DNA from: Sphingomonas sp. dw_22
Lineage (GTDB): Bacteria > Pseudomonadota > Alphaproteobacteria > Sphingomonadales > Sphingomonadaceae
Assembly: GCF_018449795.1 (NCBI RefSeq)
Contig: NZ_JAAVVE010000029.1
Span: forward strand, 1 to 52,105
Reading direction: 5' to 3'
DNA length: 52,105 nt
Made by a program: the position numbers and the translations under genes. The notes under the pieces were generated by a model that was not told the DNA's origin, did no database searches, and was given only the letters and a program-made list of their open reading frames with translations. The stretch's first letter is position 1, and the number at the start of each line of letters is the position of its first letter. Shown piece after piece: positions 19,650-29,085 of this stretch.

Positions 19650-19925
19650 ATGGCTCGCTCCGTCTGGAAGGGTCCGTTCGTGGACCTCCATCTGCTCAAG
19701 AAGGCGCAGACCGCGCAGGAAACCAATGCGCGCGCGCCGATCAAGACCTGGTCGCGCCGCTCGACGATCCTGCCGGATTTCGTCGGCCTGACCTTCAGCG
19801 TCTACAACGGCCGCAAGTTCGTGCCGGTGTCGGTCAACGAGGACATGGTCGGCATGAAGCTGGGCGAGTTCGCGCCCACCCGCTTCTTCCCCGGCCACGC
19901 CGCCGACAAGAAGGGTAAGCGCTGA
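19650..19925 (+). CDS. rpsS: 30S ribosomal protein S19
   Basis: 91 residues from ATG 19650, 5 bp after rplB; a longer in-frame reading into rplB is rejected because [12 protein letters not shown] is the family N-terminus. [19 protein letters not shown] and [13 protein letters not shown] are diagnostic. Located in the 30S head. The stop overlaps the rplV start (TGATG). Confidence 0.97.
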   Translation: MARSVWKGPFVDLHLLKKAQTAQETNARAPIKTWSRRSTILPDFVGLTFSVYNGRKFVPVSVNEDMVGMKLGEFAPTRFFPGHAADKKGKR

Positions 19926-20302
19926 TGTCGAAGGATAAGGCTCCCCGCCGCGTCGCCGATAACGAGGCTCTCTCGGTCGGCACGCAGATCCGCGGTTCGG
20001 CGCAGAAGCTCAATCTCGTCGCGGGCCTGATCCGCGGCAAGAAGGCCGGCGACGCGATGAACATCCTCGCCTTCTCGAAGAAGGCGATGGCTGTGGACGC
20101 GCGCAAGGTGCTGGCCTCGGCCATCGCCAACGCCGAGAACAACCACAACCTCGATGTCGACGCGCTCGTCGTCGCCGAGGCGTCGGTCGGCAAGTCGATC
20201 ACGATGAAGCGCTTCGCGACCCGCGGCCGTGGCAAGTCCACCCGCATCCTGAAGCCGTTCAGCCGTCTTCGCATCGTCGTCCGCGAGCAGGAAGAAGCAT
20301 AA
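19925..20302 (+). CDS. rplV: 50S ribosomal protein L22
   Basis: 125 residues; the ATG at 19925 shares a base with the rpsS stop and its own stop overlaps rpsC (TAATG). The extended hairpin reaching into the exit tunnel is [20 protein letters not shown]. No change known for macrolide resistance is apparent by eye. Confidence 0.97.
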   Translation: MSKDKAPRRVADNEALSVGTQIRGSAQKLNLVAGLIRGKKAGDAMNILAFSKKAMAVDARKVLASAIANAENNHNLDVDALVVAEASVGKSITMKRFATRGRGKSTRILKPFSRLRIVVREQEEA

Positions 20303-21009
20303 TGGGTCACAAGAGCAACCCGATCGGTCTGCGTCTCCAGATCAACCGCACCTGGGACAGCCGCTGGTTCGCCGAGGGCGCCGATTATGGCCGCCTTCTG
20401 CTGGAGGATCTCAAGATCCGCCAGTACATCATCAAGACGCTGCCCCAGGCCGCGATCTCGAAGGTGGTGATCGAGCGTCCGGCCAAGCTGTGCCGCATCT
20501 CCATCTATGCCGCGCGCCCCGGTGTCATCATCGGCAAGAAGGGCACGGACATCGAGAAGCTGCGCAAGACGCTCGGCGCGATGACCAGCTCGGACGTGAG
20601 CCTGAACATCGTCGAGATCCGCAAGCCGGAAGTCGACGCCAAGCTCGTCGCCCAGGGCATCGCCGACCAGCTCGAGCGCCGCATCGCCTTCCGCCGCGCC
20701 ATGAAGCGCGCGGTGCAGTCGGCCATGCGTCTCGGTGCGGAGGGCATCCGGATCAATTGCGGCGGCCGTCTCGGCGGCGCCGAGATCGCCCGGTCGGAAT
20801 GGTATCGCGAAGGCCGCGTTCCGCTGCACACGCTGCGCGCGAACATCGATCATGCCTCGGCCGAGGCCCACACCGCCTATGGCGTGTGTGGCGTCAAGGT
20901 CTGGATCTTCAAGGGCGAGATCCTCGGCCATGATCCGATGGCGACCGATCGCCTCAACATGGAGTCGCAGACGACGGGCGTTCGCCCGGCGCGCGACGAA
21001 CGCCGCTAA
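20302..21009 (+). CDS. rpsC: 30S ribosomal protein S3
   Basis: 235 residues with [20 protein letters not shown], the KH domain around [17 protein letters not shown], and the C-terminal [19 protein letters not shown], here in two parts of residues 149-168. Helps the 30S unwind mRNA at the entry site. The ATG overlaps the rplV stop. Standard length. Confidence 0.98.
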   Translation: MGHKSNPIGLRLQINRTWDSRWFAEGADYGRLLLEDLKIRQYIIKTLPQAAISKVVIERPAKLCRISIYAARPGVIIGKKGTDIEKLRKTLGAMTSSDVSLNIVEIRKPEVDAKLVAQGIADQLERRIAFRRAMKRAVQSAMRLGAEGIRINCGGRLGGAEIARSEWYREGRVPLHTLRANIDHASAEAHTAYGVCGVKVWIFKGEILGHDPMATDRLNMESQTTGVRPARDERR

Positions 21010-21025
21010 GGGTTAGGACAGAGAA

Positions 21026-21457
21026 ATGCTGCAACCGAAGCGCACCAAGTTCCGCAAGGCCTTCAAGGGCCGCATCCATGGCGACGCCAAGGGTGGCACC
21101 ACGCTGAACTTCGGGTCTTACGGCCTGAAGGCGATGGAGCCGGAGCGGATCACCGCCCGCCAGATCGAAGCGGCCCGCCGCGCGATCACGCGTCACATCA
21201 AGCGCCAGGGCCGCCTCTGGATCCGCATCTTCCCGGATGTGCCGATCTCGTCGAAGCCGGCCGAAGTTCGCATGGGCTCGGGCAAGGGTTCGCCGGAATA
21301 TTGGGCGGCCCGCGTCAAGCCCGGCCGCATCCTGTTCGAGCTGGACGGCGTTCCCGGCCCGATCGCCGCGGAGGCGTTCGAGCGCGCCGCGATGAAGCTG
21401 CCGATCAAGGTCAAGGTCGTGGCCCGCCTCGGCGACACCACGCACCTGGAAGGTTAA
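21026..21457 (+). CDS. rplP: 50S ribosomal protein L16
   Basis: 143 residues. [19 protein letters not shown] and [17 protein letters not shown] are diagnostic. Binds near the A-site tRNA elbow. ATG 21026 follows rpsC by 16 bp with GGACAGAG ahead. No oddity. Confidence 0.97.
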   Translation: MLQPKRTKFRKAFKGRIHGDAKGGTTLNFGSYGLKAMEPERITARQIEAARRAITRHIKRQGRLWIRIFPDVPISSKPAEVRMGSGKGSPEYWAARVKPGRILFELDGVPGPIAAEAFERAAMKLPIKVKVVARLGDTTHLEG

Positions 21458-21462
21458 GGGTC

Positions 21463-21669
21463 ATGGCAAAGAAGATCGAAGACCTGCGGACGAAGACCGA
21501 GGACCAGCTCAGCGAGCAGCTCGGCAACCTGAAGCGCGAGGCGTTCAACCTGCGTTTCCAGGCCGCCACGAGCCAGCTCGAGAAGCCGAGCCGCGTGCGT
21601 GAGGTCCGTCGCGACATCGCCCGCATCAAGACGCTGCAGAACGAGCGCTCGCGCTCGGCTGCGAAGTAA
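21463..21669 (+). CDS. rpmC: 50S ribosomal protein L29
   Basis: 68 residues from ATG 21463, 5 bp after rplP; the longer in-frame open reading into rplP is a shadow. It has the short two-helix L29 fold with [20 protein letters not shown] and [14 protein letters not shown]. Sits beside L23 at the tunnel exit. Confidence 0.96.
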   Translation: MAKKIEDLRTKTEDQLSEQLGNLKREAFNLRFQAATSQLEKPSRVREVRRDIARIKTLQNERSRSAAK

Positions 21670-21680
21670 GGAACGAGACC

Positions 21681-21947
21681 ATGCCGAAGCGCGTGCTGAC
21701 CGGGAACGTGGTTTCCGACAAGGGCGACAAGACGGTCGTCGTGCTCGTGGAGCGTAAGGTGAAGCACCCGCTCTACGGCAAGATCATCCGTCGCTCGAAG
21801 AAGTATCACGCCCATGACGAGGGCAATGAGTACAAGGCCGGCGAGACCGTGCGCATCGAAGAGACTGCGCCGATCTCCAAGCTGAAGACCTGGAAGGTGA
21901 TCGAGCGGGTGAACACCCACGCGACGCCGGCGAAGGCGGAAGCCTGA
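21681..21947 (+). CDS. rpsQ: 30S ribosomal protein S17
   Basis: 88 residues with [33 protein letters not shown] and [17 protein letters not shown], an OB-fold protein of the 30S body. The C-terminal [10 protein letters not shown] tail is slightly longer than in E. coli. Last gene of the S10 series; rplN follows after 63 bp. Confidence 0.96.
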   Translation: MPKRVLTGNVVSDKGDKTVVVLVERKVKHPLYGKIIRRSKKYHAHDEGNEYKAGETVRIEETAPISKLKTWKVIERVNTHATPAKAEA

Positions 21948-22010
21948 ACTTTTAACTGGAACCGCCGGGCAATTTGGTCCCGGTAGGCCGAACGAGAAGG
22001 AACCGGATCG

Positions 22011-22379
22011 ATGATCCAGATGCAGTCCAATCTCGACGTCGCTGACAACAGCGGCGCGAAGCGGGTGCAGTGCATCAAGGTGCTGGGCGGCTCGAAGCGT
22101 CGCTTCGCCGGCGTGGGCGACGTCATCGTCGTCAGCATCAAGGAAGCCGCGCCCCGCGGCCGCGTGAAGAAGGGCGATGTTCATCGCGCCGTCATCGTGC
22201 GGACCGCCAAGGACATTCGCCGCGCCGACGGCTCGGTGATCCGTTTCGACGGCAACGCCGCCGTGCTGGTCAACAAGAACGAGGAGCCGATCGGCACTCG
22301 TATCTTCGGGCCGGTGGTGCGCGAGCTGCGCAACAAGGGCTTTATGAAGATCATCTCGCTCGCGCCGGAGGTGCTGTGA
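22011..22379 (+). CDS. rplN: 50S ribosomal protein L14
   Basis: 122 residues from ATG 22011, with GAGAAGGAA upstream. [19 protein letters not shown] and [16 protein letters not shown] are diagnostic. First gene of the spc series and part of the inter-subunit bridge. The stop overlaps rplX (TGATG). Confidence 0.97.
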   Translation: MIQMQSNLDVADNSGAKRVQCIKVLGGSKRRFAGVGDVIVVSIKEAAPRGRVKKGDVHRAVIVRTAKDIRRADGSVIRFDGNAAVLVNKNEEPIGTRIFGPVVRELRNKGFMKIISLAPEVL

Positions 22380-22696
22380 TGGCTGCCGCCAAGATCAAGA
22401 AGGGTGACCAGGTCGTCGTCCTGTCCGGCAAGGACAAGGGCAAGACCGGCGAGGTCGTCCAGTCGCTGCCGAAGGTCGACAAGGTCGTCGTCTCCGGCGT
22501 GAACGTGGCGGTGCGCCACAAGAAGCCGAGCCAGGAAAACCCGCAGGGTGGCCTTGAGCGCTCGGAAGCGCCGCTGCACGTCTCCAAGGTCGCGCACGTG
22601 ACCAAGGACGGCAAGGCGACCCGCGTCCGCTTCGAGGAGCGCGACGGCAAGAAGGTTCGCGTCGCCGTCAAGACCGGGGAGGTCATCAATGGCTGA
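22379..22696 (+). CDS. rplX: 50S ribosomal protein L24
   Basis: 105 residues from ATG 22379; the long in-frame extension into rplN is rejected. KOW motif region [20 protein letters not shown] and VKTGEVING at the end. An assembly initiator for the 50S. It overlaps rplE by 8 bp. Confidence 0.97.
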   Translation: MAAAKIKKGDQVVVLSGKDKGKTGEVVQSLPKVDKVVVSGVNVAVRHKKPSQENPQGGLERSEAPLHVSKVAHVTKDGKATRVRFEERDGKKVRVAVKTGEVING

Positions 22697-23273
22697 TAAT
22701 TATATCCCGCGCATGAAGTCGAAGTACGACACGGAAATCGCCAAGGCGATGACCGAGAAGTTCGGCTACAAGAACGTGATGGAAGTTCCGCGGATCGACA
22801 AGATCACGCTGAACATGGGCGTTGGCGAAGCCACCCAGGACAAGAAGAAGGTCGAGCAGGCAGCCCAGGAAATGGAGCTGATCGCCGGCCAGAAGCCTGT
22901 CGTCACCAAGGCGAAGAAGTCGATCGCGCAGTTCAAGCTGCGCGAGGGCATGCCGATCGGTTGCAAGGTCACCCTTCGCCGCGAGCGCATGTACGAGTTC
23001 CTCGATCGTTTCGTGACCATCGCGCTCCCCCGCGTTCGCGATTTTCGCGGGCTGAACCCGAAGTCCTTCGACGGTCGCGGCAACTATGCCTGCGGCATCA
23101 AGGAACAGATCGTGTTCCCCGAGATCAACTATGACCGCATCGACAAGGTGCGCGGCATGGACATCATTGTGACCACCACCGCAAAGACCGACGACGAGGC
23201 TCGCGAGCTTCTCCGTCTCTTCGGCTTCCCGTTCCCCATCGAGGCGGACGGCGAAGCGAAGCAGGCGGCGTAA
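22689..23273 (+). CDS. rplE: 50S ribosomal protein L5
   Basis: 194 residues, a little longer than the E. coli protein owing to a short tail ([10 protein letters not shown]). [40 protein letters not shown] and [14 protein letters not shown] are diagnostic. Carries 5S rRNA and contacts the P-site tRNA. Confidence 0.97.
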   Translation: MADNYIPRMKSKYDTEIAKAMTEKFGYKNVMEVPRIDKITLNMGVGEATQDKKKVEQAAQEMELIAGQKPVVTKAKKSIAQFKLREGMPIGCKVTLRRERMYEFLDRFVTIALPRVRDFRGLNPKSFDGRGNYACGIKEQIVFPEINYDRIDKVRGMDIIVTTTAKTDDEARELLRLFGFPFPIEADGEAKQAA

Positions 23274-23292
23274 GGAAGGAAGAACTTAAGTC

Positions 23293-23598
23293 ATGGCGAA
23301 ACTGAGTTCGATCAACAAGAACGAGCGTCGCAAGCTGCTTACGAAGAAGTATGCAGGCAAGTATGCGAAGCTGAAGGCGATCGCGAACGATGAGAGCATC
23401 GACGATACCGAGCGTCTCATCGCGCGTCTGAAGATGGCTGAGATCCCGCGGAACGGTAACCCGACCCGCATTCGCAATCGTTGCGAGCTCACCGGCCGTC
23501 CGCGCGCCTATTACCGCAAGTTCCGTCTCGCTCGTGTGATGCTGCGCGATCTGGCCAACAAGGGCCTGATCCCGGGTCTCACGAAGTCGAGCTGGTAA
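23293..23598 (+). CDS. rpsN: 30S ribosomal protein S14 (zinc-independent type)
   Basis: 101 residues with [20 protein letters not shown]. Only one cysteine is present, so it is the long form without a zinc ribbon, as expected in alphaproteobacteria. ATG 23293 follows rplE by 19 bp. Confidence 0.97.
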   Translation: MAKLSSINKNERRKLLTKKYAGKYAKLKAIANDESIDDTERLIARLKMAEIPRNGNPTRIRNRCELTGRPRAYYRKFRLARVMLRDLANKGLIPGLTKSSW

Positions 23599-23609
23599 GG
23601 ATCACGACA

Positions 23610-24005
23610 ATGGCAGTGACCGATCCCCTGGGTGATATGCTCACCCGCATCCGCAACGGCCAGCGTGCGCGCAAGGACTCCGTCCTCACGCCCGCTTCGA
23701 AGTTGCGTGCCCGCGTTCTCGATGTGCTCCAGCGCGAAGGCTATATCCGTGGCTATAGCGAAGAGCAGATGGGCCCTGCGGCCGGCATCCGCATCGAGCT
23801 GAAGTATTTCGAGGGCCAGCCGGCGATCAAGCACGTCGCGCGCGTCTCGAAGCCGGGCCGCCGCGTCTATTCGGGTTCGCAGGAGCTTCCCCGGATCCGC
23901 AACGGCCTGGGCATCACGATCGTCTCGACGCCTCGCGGCGTTCTGTCCGACGCGGAAGCGCGCGAGCAGAATGTCGGCGGCGAAGTGCTCGCGGAGGTCT
24001 TCTGA
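23610..24005 (+). CDS. rpsH: 30S ribosomal protein S8
   Basis: 131 residues from ATG 23610; the longer in-frame reading into rpsN is a shadow. [17 protein letters not shown] and the C-terminal [19 protein letters not shown] are diagnostic. In E. coli S8 represses the spc operon by binding near rplE; a matching site was not identified here. Confidence 0.97.
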   Translation: MAVTDPLGDMLTRIRNGQRARKDSVLTPASKLRARVLDVLQREGYIRGYSEEQMGPAAGIRIELKYFEGQPAIKHVARVSKPGRRVYSGSQELPRIRNGLGITIVSTPRGVLSDAEAREQNVGGEVLAEVF

Positions 24006-24006
24006 T

Positions 24007-24540
24007 ATGAGCCGCATCGGCAAGAAGCCCGTATCGATTCCGAGCGGCGTGACCGCGACGATCGACGGCGGCATCCTGAACGTGAAGGGCCCCAAGGGCG
24101 CCCTTTCGCTCCCGCTGCGCAGCGAGATCAGCTACACGCTCGAGGACGGCGGCATCTCGGTGCAGCCGGCCAACGAGACCAAGGCTGCGCGTGCCTTCTG
24201 GGGCATGCAGCGGACCATGGTGCAGAACCTGATCACCGGCGTGACCGAGGGCTTCACCAAGAAGCTGCTCATCACCGGCGTCGGCTATCGCGCGGCGTCG
24301 CAGGGCAAGGTGCTCAAGCTCCAGCTCGGCTATTCGCACGACGTCAATTTCGACATCCCCGAGGGGATCGAGATCAAGACGCCGGATCAGACCACGGTCG
24401 AGATCTCGGGCATCGACAAGCAGAAGGTCGGCCAGGTGGCCGCGGAGATTCGTCGTTGGCGCAAGCCGGAGCCCTATAAGGGCAAGGGCATCAAGTACGA
24501 CGGCGAGTTCATCTTCCGTAAGGAAGGGAAGAAGAAGTGA
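24007..24540 (+). CDS. rplF: 50S ribosomal protein L6
   Basis: 177 residues from ATG 24007, one base after the rpsH stop. [15 protein letters not shown] and [19 protein letters not shown] are diagnostic. Located near the GTPase centre. Its stop overlaps the GTG start of rplR (GTGA). Confidence 0.97.
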   Translation: MSRIGKKPVSIPSGVTATIDGGILNVKGPKGALSLPLRSEISYTLEDGGISVQPANETKAARAFWGMQRTMVQNLITGVTEGFTKKLLITGVGYRAASQGKVLKLQLGYSHDVNFDIPEGIEIKTPDQTTVEISGIDKQKVGQVAAEIRRWRKPEPYKGKGIKYDGEFIFRKEGKKK

Positions 24541-24899
24541 TCAGCACCAAGGGTCTCTCGCTTTTCGAGAAGCGTCGTCGCCGCAACCGCACCGCGCTTC
24601 GCGCGCGTGGCGGTGGTCGTCCGCGTCTGTCGATCCATCGTTCGGGCAAGCATATCTATGCCCAGGTGATCGACGATGCCGAGGGCAAGACCGTCGCGGC
24701 AGCCTCCACCCTCGACAAGGACGTGCGCGGCAAGACCGGCGCGACCGTCGAGGCCGCGCAGGATGTCGGCAAGCGCGTTGCCGAGGCCGCCAAGGCCGCC
24801 GGTGTCACGCAGGTCGTCTTCGATCGCGGCGGCTTCCTCTACCATGGTCGCGTCAAGGCGCTGGCGGATGCCGCGCGTGAGAGCGGATTGGAGTTCTAA
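24537..24899 (+). CDS. rplR: 50S ribosomal protein L18
   Basis: 120 residues from GTG 24537, which overlaps the rplF stop; this overlap supports the non-ATG start. [19 protein letters not shown] and the C-terminal [20 protein letters not shown] are diagnostic. Binds 5S rRNA with L5. Confidence 0.97.
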   Translation: MISTKGLSLFEKRRRRNRTALRARGGGRPRLSIHRSGKHIYAQVIDDAEGKTVAAASTLDKDVRGKTGATVEAAQDVGKRVAEAAKAAGVTQVVFDRGGFLYHGRVKALADAARESGLEF

Positions 24900-24902
24900 A
24901 TA

Positions 24903-25634
24903 ATGGCCGATGAAATCAACACGACCGACGCACCGGTCGAGGCGCAGGACGCCGGTCAGCCGGCTCCCGAGCAGCAGAGCCGTGGCCCGCGTGGCGGCCG
25001 TGGCCGTGGCGGCCCGGGCGGCGGCGGTCAGAACCGTGGCGGCCGTGACAATCGCGGTGGTCGCGACAATCGCGGCCGTGGCGGTCCCGGCAGCGACGAC
25101 GGCGGCGAGGAGCTGATCGAGAAGCTGGTCCATATCAACCGCGTCTCGAAGACGGTGAAGGGCGGCAAGCGCTTCGGCTTCGCGGCGCTGGTCGTCGTGG
25201 GCGACGGCAAGGGCCGTGTCGGCTTCGGCCATGGCAAGGCGCGCGAAGTGCCGGAAGCCATCTCGAAGGCGACCGCGGCTGCCAAGAAGGCGATGGTCCG
25301 CATCCCGCTCAAGGAAGGCCGCACGCTGCATCACGACGGCAACGGTCACTTCGGCGCAGGCCGCGTGACGGTCCGCACGGCTCCGGCCGGCACCGGCATC
25401 ATCGCGGGTGGCCCGATGCGCGCCATCTTCGAATCGCTGGGCGTGGCGGACGTCGTGACCAAGTCGGTCGGCACGTCGAACCCCTACAACATGATCCGCG
25501 CCACCTTCGAGGCGCTGAACGAGCAGACTTCGCCGAAGTCGGTCGCTCAGCGGCGCGGCAAGAAGATCGCCGACCTGCTCGGCCGCGGTGGTTCGCAGAC
25601 CGCCGAGGCGGATGCGGCCGCGATCGCGGAGTGA
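24903..25634 (+). CDS. rpsE: 30S ribosomal protein S5 with RGG-rich N-terminal extension
   Basis: 243 residues, against about 167 in E. coli. The conserved S5 domains start near residue 69 ([20 protein letters not shown]) and include [15 protein letters not shown] and the usual C-terminal fold. Residues 1-26 are acidic. Residues 27-63 are nearly all Arg, Gly, Asn and Asp, with RGG and RG units such as RGGRGRGG and [10 protein letters not shown]. There is no alternative start between the extension and the core, so the extension should be translated; GGAG lies about 12 nt before the ATG. RGG tails in other proteins bind RNA without sequence preference; the role here is inferred. Confidence 0.97.
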   Translation: MADEINTTDAPVEAQDAGQPAPEQQSRGPRGGRGRGGPGGGGQNRGGRDNRGGRDNRGRGGPGSDDGGEELIEKLVHINRVSKTVKGGKRFGFAALVVVGDGKGRVGFGHGKAREVPEAISKATAAAKKAMVRIPLKEGRTLHHDGNGHFGAGRVTVRTAPAGTGIIAGGPMRAIFESLGVADVVTKSVGTSNPYNMIRATFEALNEQTSPKSVAQRRGKKIADLLGRGGSQTAEADAAAIAE

Positions 25635-25639
25635 ACGAC

Positions 25640-25816
25640 ATGGCGAAGATCAAGATCAAGCAGATCGGTTCTCCGATCCGCCGCACCGGCGACCAGCGCG
25701 CGACGCTGATCGGCCTGGGCCTGAACAAGATGCACCGGGTCAGCGAGCTGGAGGACACTCCCGAAGTTCGCGGCATGATCCGCAAGGTGCAGCACATGGT
25801 CGAGGTGCAGGGCTGA
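25640..25816 (+). CDS. rpmD: 50S ribosomal protein L30
   Basis: 58 residues from ATG 25640, 5 bp after rpsE; an in-frame GTG 9 bp earlier overlaps the rpsE stop and is the alternative. [19 protein letters not shown] and [16 protein letters not shown] are diagnostic. The shortest gene in the cluster. A hairpin follows before rplO. Confidence 0.96.
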   Translation: MAKIKIKQIGSPIRRTGDQRATLIGLGLNKMHRVSELEDTPEVRGMIRKVQHMVEVQG

Positions 25817-25847
25817 GCCCTTCCACCGAATCCAGGTGACATACAAA

Positions 25848-25880
25848 GGGGAGGGGGCTAAGCGCCCCCTTTCCGGTTTT
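25848..25880 (+). terminator. Terminator-like hairpin between rpmD and rplO
   Basis: GGGGAGGGGGC / GCCCCCTTTCC pairs over 11 positions (two G-U) around a 5-nt loop and is followed by GG and four T. It lies inside the spc series, so it may act as a partial terminator lowering rplO-secY expression. The 99-bp spacer holds nothing else. Confidence 0.55.
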
Positions 25881-25915
25881 ATCCAGCGCGACAAAAGCGA
25901 AAGCGAGTGCACGAC

Positions 25916-26470
25916 ATGAAGCTCAACGAACTCAACGACAACGAAGGCGCCCGCCACCGCCGCATGCGCGTCGGACGCGGCATCGGCTCGGGCAAGGGCA
26001 AGACTTCGGGCCGCGGCCAGAAGGGCCAGAAGAGCCGCGAAGGCGTCTCGATCGCCGGCTTCGAGGGCGGCCAGATGCCGCTCCACATGCGTCTGCCGAA
26101 GCGTGGCTTCAACAATATCTTCGCCAAGGATTATGCCGAGGTGAACCTGGGCGCGATCCAGAAGGCCGTCGATGCGGGCAAGCTCGATACCTCGGCCGTG
26201 ATCGACCAGACAGCCCTGAACGCGGCGGGCCTGACCCGCGGCGGCAAGGACGGCGTCCGCCTGCTCGCCAAGGGCGAGCTGACCGCGAAGCTGAGCTTCA
26301 ACGTCGCCGGCGCGTCGAAGAGCGCCAAGGAAGCGGTCGAGAAGGCCGGCGGCTCGGTGGAGATCCCCGAGATCGTCCCCGCCGCCGAGAAGCACAAGGC
26401 CAAGCATCGCGTCGCTCAGAACGCCCGCAATGCGGACAAGGCGGACAAGATCGCCAAGGCCAAGGGCTGA
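25916..26470 (+). CDS. rplO: 50S ribosomal protein L15
   Basis: 184 residues from ATG 25916 (family start MKLNEL); a GTG 9 bp earlier is the alternative. [20 protein letters not shown] and [17 protein letters not shown] are diagnostic. It is about 40 residues longer than in E. coli because of a Lys/Ala-rich tail ([19 protein letters not shown]), common in alphaproteobacteria. A terminator-like hairpin separates it from secY. Confidence 0.97.
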   Translation: MKLNELNDNEGARHRRMRVGRGIGSGKGKTSGRGQKGQKSREGVSIAGFEGGQMPLHMRLPKRGFNNIFAKDYAEVNLGAIQKAVDAGKLDTSAVIDQTALNAAGLTRGGKDGVRLLAKGELTAKLSFNVAGASKSAKEAVEKAGGSVEIPEIVPAAEKHKAKHRVAQNARNADKADKIAKAKG

Positions 26471-26514
26471 ATCTGGCCAGGGGGCTTAGACAAGCCCAGG
26501 ATTGCACCTATATG

Positions 26515-26551
26515 GGCGGCGGGGGCTAGGGTTTGGTCCCCGCCGCCTTTT
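26515..26551 (+). terminator. Terminator-like hairpin between rplO and secY
   Basis: A perfect 10-bp GC stem GGCGGCGGGG / CCCCGCCGCC with a 13-nt loop and four T. It ends 24 bp before the secY start, so it either ends part of the spc transcript or regulates secY. Confidence 0.7.
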
Positions 26552-26574
26552 CAATTTTCGGGACATGGTAATCG

Positions 26575-27936
26575 ATGGCTAGCGCAGCCGACCAACTTGC
26601 CTCCAGCATCAGTCTGGCGAAATTTTCGAAGGCGACCGATCTCAAGAAGCGGCTGTGGTTCACCCTCGGCGCGCTGATCGTCTTCCGCATGCTGAGCTAT
26701 GTGCCGCTTCCCGGCGTCGATCCCACCCAGCTCAATCTGCTCGCCCAGCAGACTCAGGGCGGCGTGATGGACTTCTTCAACAATTTCACCGGCGGCGCGC
26801 TCCAGCGCATGTCGGTCGTGGCGCTGGGCGTGATGCCCTATATCACCGCCTCGATCGTGGTGCAGCTCGCGACCTCGCTGAGCCCCACGCTCAACGCCAT
26901 CAAGAAGGAAGGCGAGAGCGGCCGCAAGCGGCTGAACCAATATACCCGTTACGGCACGGTGGCGCTCACCGCGGTCCAGGGATGGTTCATCGCGGTGGGG
27001 CTGGAAAGCTTCGGCGCGCAGCAGGGCCTGCAGGCCGTGATCGAGCCGGGCCTGATGTTCCGCGTCGGCGCGGTCATCAGCCTGGTCGGCGGCACGCTGT
27101 TCCTGATGTGGATCGGCGAGCAGATCACCAGCCGCGGCATCGGCAACGGCATCAGCCTCATCATCATGGCCGGCATCGTCGCCCGCCTGCCCACCACGCT
27201 GGTCCAGCTCTTCGAGAGCGGCCGCACCGGCACGATCGATCCGCTGCGCCTGATCCTCATCATCGTCGGCGTCGCGATCCTGGTGCTGTTCATCTGCTTC
27301 ATGGAGCGATCGCAGCGTCGGATCCTGATCCAGTATCCGAAGCGCCAGACCGCGCGCGGCGTCCAGGCCGAGCGCAGCCATCTGCCGCTCAAGCTCAACA
27401 CCGCCGGCGTGATCCCGCCGATCTTCGCCTCGTCGCTGCTGCTGCTGCCGCTGACGATCACCCAGTTCGCCGGCCAGGCGACGGTGGGCGAGAGCTGGTG
27501 GGGCGATCTGGTGATCTCGCTGAACACCTATCTGCGCCACGGCTCGCCGCTCTACATGGCGCTCTATGCGGCCGGCATCATCTTCTTCTCCTTCTTCTAC
27601 ACCGCCGTGGTGTTCAATCCGGAGGAGACTGCCGACAATCTCAAGCGCTATGGCGGGTTCATCCCCGGCATCCGTCCGGGCAAGAACACCGAGAATTATT
27701 TCGACTATGTGCTGACGCGCATCACGGTGGTCGGCGCGGCGTACCTGACCGTCATCTGCCTGGTGCCGGAATATCTCGTGCTGTCGATGGGCATTCCGTT
27801 CCTGATGGGCGGTACTAGCCTTCTGATCGTGGTCAACGTAACCATGGACACGGTGACGCAGATTCAGTCGCATCTGCTGGCGCACCAATATGGCGACTTG
27901 ATCAAGAAGGCGAAGCTGAAGGGACGAATGCGCTAA
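26575..27936 (+). CDS. secY: Protein translocase channel subunit SecY
   Basis: Pore of the Sec system in the inner membrane. 453 residues with ten hydrophobic segments. N-terminal KRLWFTLGALIVFRMLSYVP with the plug region following, the cytoplasmic loop RRILIQYPKRQ, the C5 loop region GGFIPGIRPGKNTENY and the late GGTSLLIVVNVTMDTV are diagnostic. The ATG is chosen because a closer upstream ATG runs into a stop. It follows a terminator-like hairpin and is 27 bp ahead of adk, so secY-adk are likely cotranscribed. Confidence 0.97.
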   Translation: MASAADQLASSISLAKFSKATDLKKRLWFTLGALIVFRMLSYVPLPGVDPTQLNLLAQQTQGGVMDFFNNFTGGALQRMSVVALGVMPYITASIVVQLATSLSPTLNAIKKEGESGRKRLNQYTRYGTVALTAVQGWFIAVGLESFGAQQGLQAVIEPGLMFRVGAVISLVGGTLFLMWIGEQITSRGIGNGISLIIMAGIVARLPTTLVQLFESGRTGTIDPLRLILIIVGVAILVLFICFMERSQRRILIQYPKRQTARGVQAERSHLPLKLNTAGVIPPIFASSLLLLPLTITQFAGQATVGESWWGDLVISLNTYLRHGSPLYMALYAAGIIFFSFFYTAVVFNPEETADNLKRYGGFIPGIRPGKNTENYFDYVLTRITVVGAAYLTVICLVPEYLVLSMGIPFLMGGTSLLIVVNVTMDTVTQIQSHLLAHQYGDLIKKAKLKGRMR

Positions 27937-27963
27937 ACGCGCAGCGAAACTGGGGAGACAATT

Positions 27964-28617
27964 TTGAACATCATCCTGTTGGGTCCGCCGGGGGCAGGCA
28001 AGGGCACGCAGGCCAGTCGGCTTGAGACGGAGCGGGGCATGGTCCAGCTCTCGACGGGCGACATGCTGCGCGCCGCTGTGAAGGCGGGCACGCCGACGGG
28101 CCTCAAGGCCAAGGCGGTGATGGAGGCGGGCGAGCTCGTTTCCGACGATATCGTCTCGGGCATCATCGGCGAGCGGCTCGATCAGGGCGATACCGATCGG
28201 GGCGCGATCTTCGACGGCTATCCGCGCACCCAGGCCCAGGCCGAATCGCTCGATTCGCTGCTGGCCGAACGCGGCCGCAAGCTCGACTATGTGGTCGAGC
28301 TGGTGGTCGACGAGGACGCGCTGGTCGATCGTATCACCGGCCGCTTCACCTGCGCGAAATGCGGCGAGGGCTATCACGATCGCTACAAGCTGCCCAAGGT
28401 CGCGGGCACCTGCGACGTGTGCGGCAGCCACGAGTTCAAGCGCCGGCCCGACGACAATGCCGAGACGGTGCGCACCCGCATGGCCGAATATCGCGCCAAG
28501 ACCGCGCCGATCCTGCCCTTCTACGAAGCCAAGGGCCTGGTCCGCACGGTGGACGGCATGGCCGACATCGACGAGGTCGGCCGGCAGATCGACGCGATAC
28601 TGGACGGGGCGGAATAA
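27964..28617 (+). CDS. adk: Adenylate kinase with zinc-finger LID
   Basis: Converts ATP and AMP to two ADP. 217 residues. The start is TTG 27964 with GGGGAGA upstream; the next residues NIILLGPPGAGKGTQ are the family N-terminus with the P-loop. STGDMLR, DGYPRT (AMP-site Arg) and the late RMAEYRAKT are present. The LID (residues about 126-152) has a four-cysteine set, CAKC and CDVC, which normally binds zinc and is typical of Gram-positive adenylate kinases but also found in some alphaproteobacteria. A rare start codon may limit its level. Confidence 0.96.
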   Translation: MNIILLGPPGAGKGTQASRLETERGMVQLSTGDMLRAAVKAGTPTGLKAKAVMEAGELVSDDIVSGIIGERLDQGDTDRGAIFDGYPRTQAQAESLDSLLAERGRKLDYVVELVVDEDALVDRITGRFTCAKCGEGYHDRYKLPKVAGTCDVCGSHEFKRRPDDNAETVRTRMAEYRAKTAPILPFYEAKGLVRTVDGMADIDEVGRQIDAILDGAE

Positions 28618-28628
28618 AGTCGCCCGGA

Positions 28629-28656
28629 GGGGCGGCGCGCCAAGTGGCGCCGCCCC
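28629..28656 (+). terminator. GC hairpin after adk
   Basis: GGGGCGGCGC / GCGCCGCCCC, a perfect 10-bp stem with an 8-nt loop 12 bp after the adk stop. There is no T-run, so it could be a Rho-dependent end or 3' stabiliser rather than a classic terminator. Confidence 0.5.
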
Positions 28657-29035
28657 GGCGCTCACTCTCGAAAATGCATCGGGCACATCGCCGCGCCCCA
28701 AGGGTGCCGGAGACCGGCGTCTAAGGTCTGGACCGGGAAGGGAAGGGGTATTGCGTCCTGCGCCGAATGCGGTGCGGTAAGCTCGGAAGGCGGGATGGCC
28801 GGCACGGCATCCTCCCGGCGCGGAGCTGTCCCATTGCTGACGTCATGCCGCATCCGCGCCGCTTGGCCTCACCGCATCGATCGTGTATGAGGATTGTTCC
28901 GGCGATTGATCGCCCGCGGCGCTTGACTCGGCGCGTGCGGATGCATATGTCGCGCATCTTCCGAAACACCGGTTGTCACGGCGGCGCACCCAGCGCTTGT
29001 CGTGCCGCTGCATTTTCGGAGCAACGCTACGAGAT
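28657..29035 (+). other. Gap between adk and rpsM
   Basis: No gene is supported: open frames on both strands lack ribosome sites and look like noise. The region holds the candidate rpsM promoter and leads into the leader hairpin, both listed separately. Confidence 0.5.
28923..28951 (+). promoter_or_regulatory. Candidate promoter of the alpha operon
   Basis: TTGACT at 28923-28928, a 17-bp spacer and TATGTC at 28946-28951. A start near 28958 would leave a leader of about 128 nt before rpsM, containing the hairpin at 29036-29062. The -10 match is only 3 of 6. Confidence 0.4.
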
Positions 29036-29062
29036 GGGACGTGAGCTGCCATGCGACGTCCC
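29036..29062 (+). promoter_or_regulatory. Hairpin in the rpsM leader
   Basis: GGGACGT / ACGTCCC with a 13-nt loop, ending 23 nt before the rpsM ATG and close to its GGGAG ribosome site. In E. coli S4 represses the alpha operon through a pseudoknot leader, but rpsD is not in this cluster, so any regulator here is unknown. Confidence 0.4.
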
Positions 29063-29085
29063 GTGGAGCTGGGAGAATAAATTCC

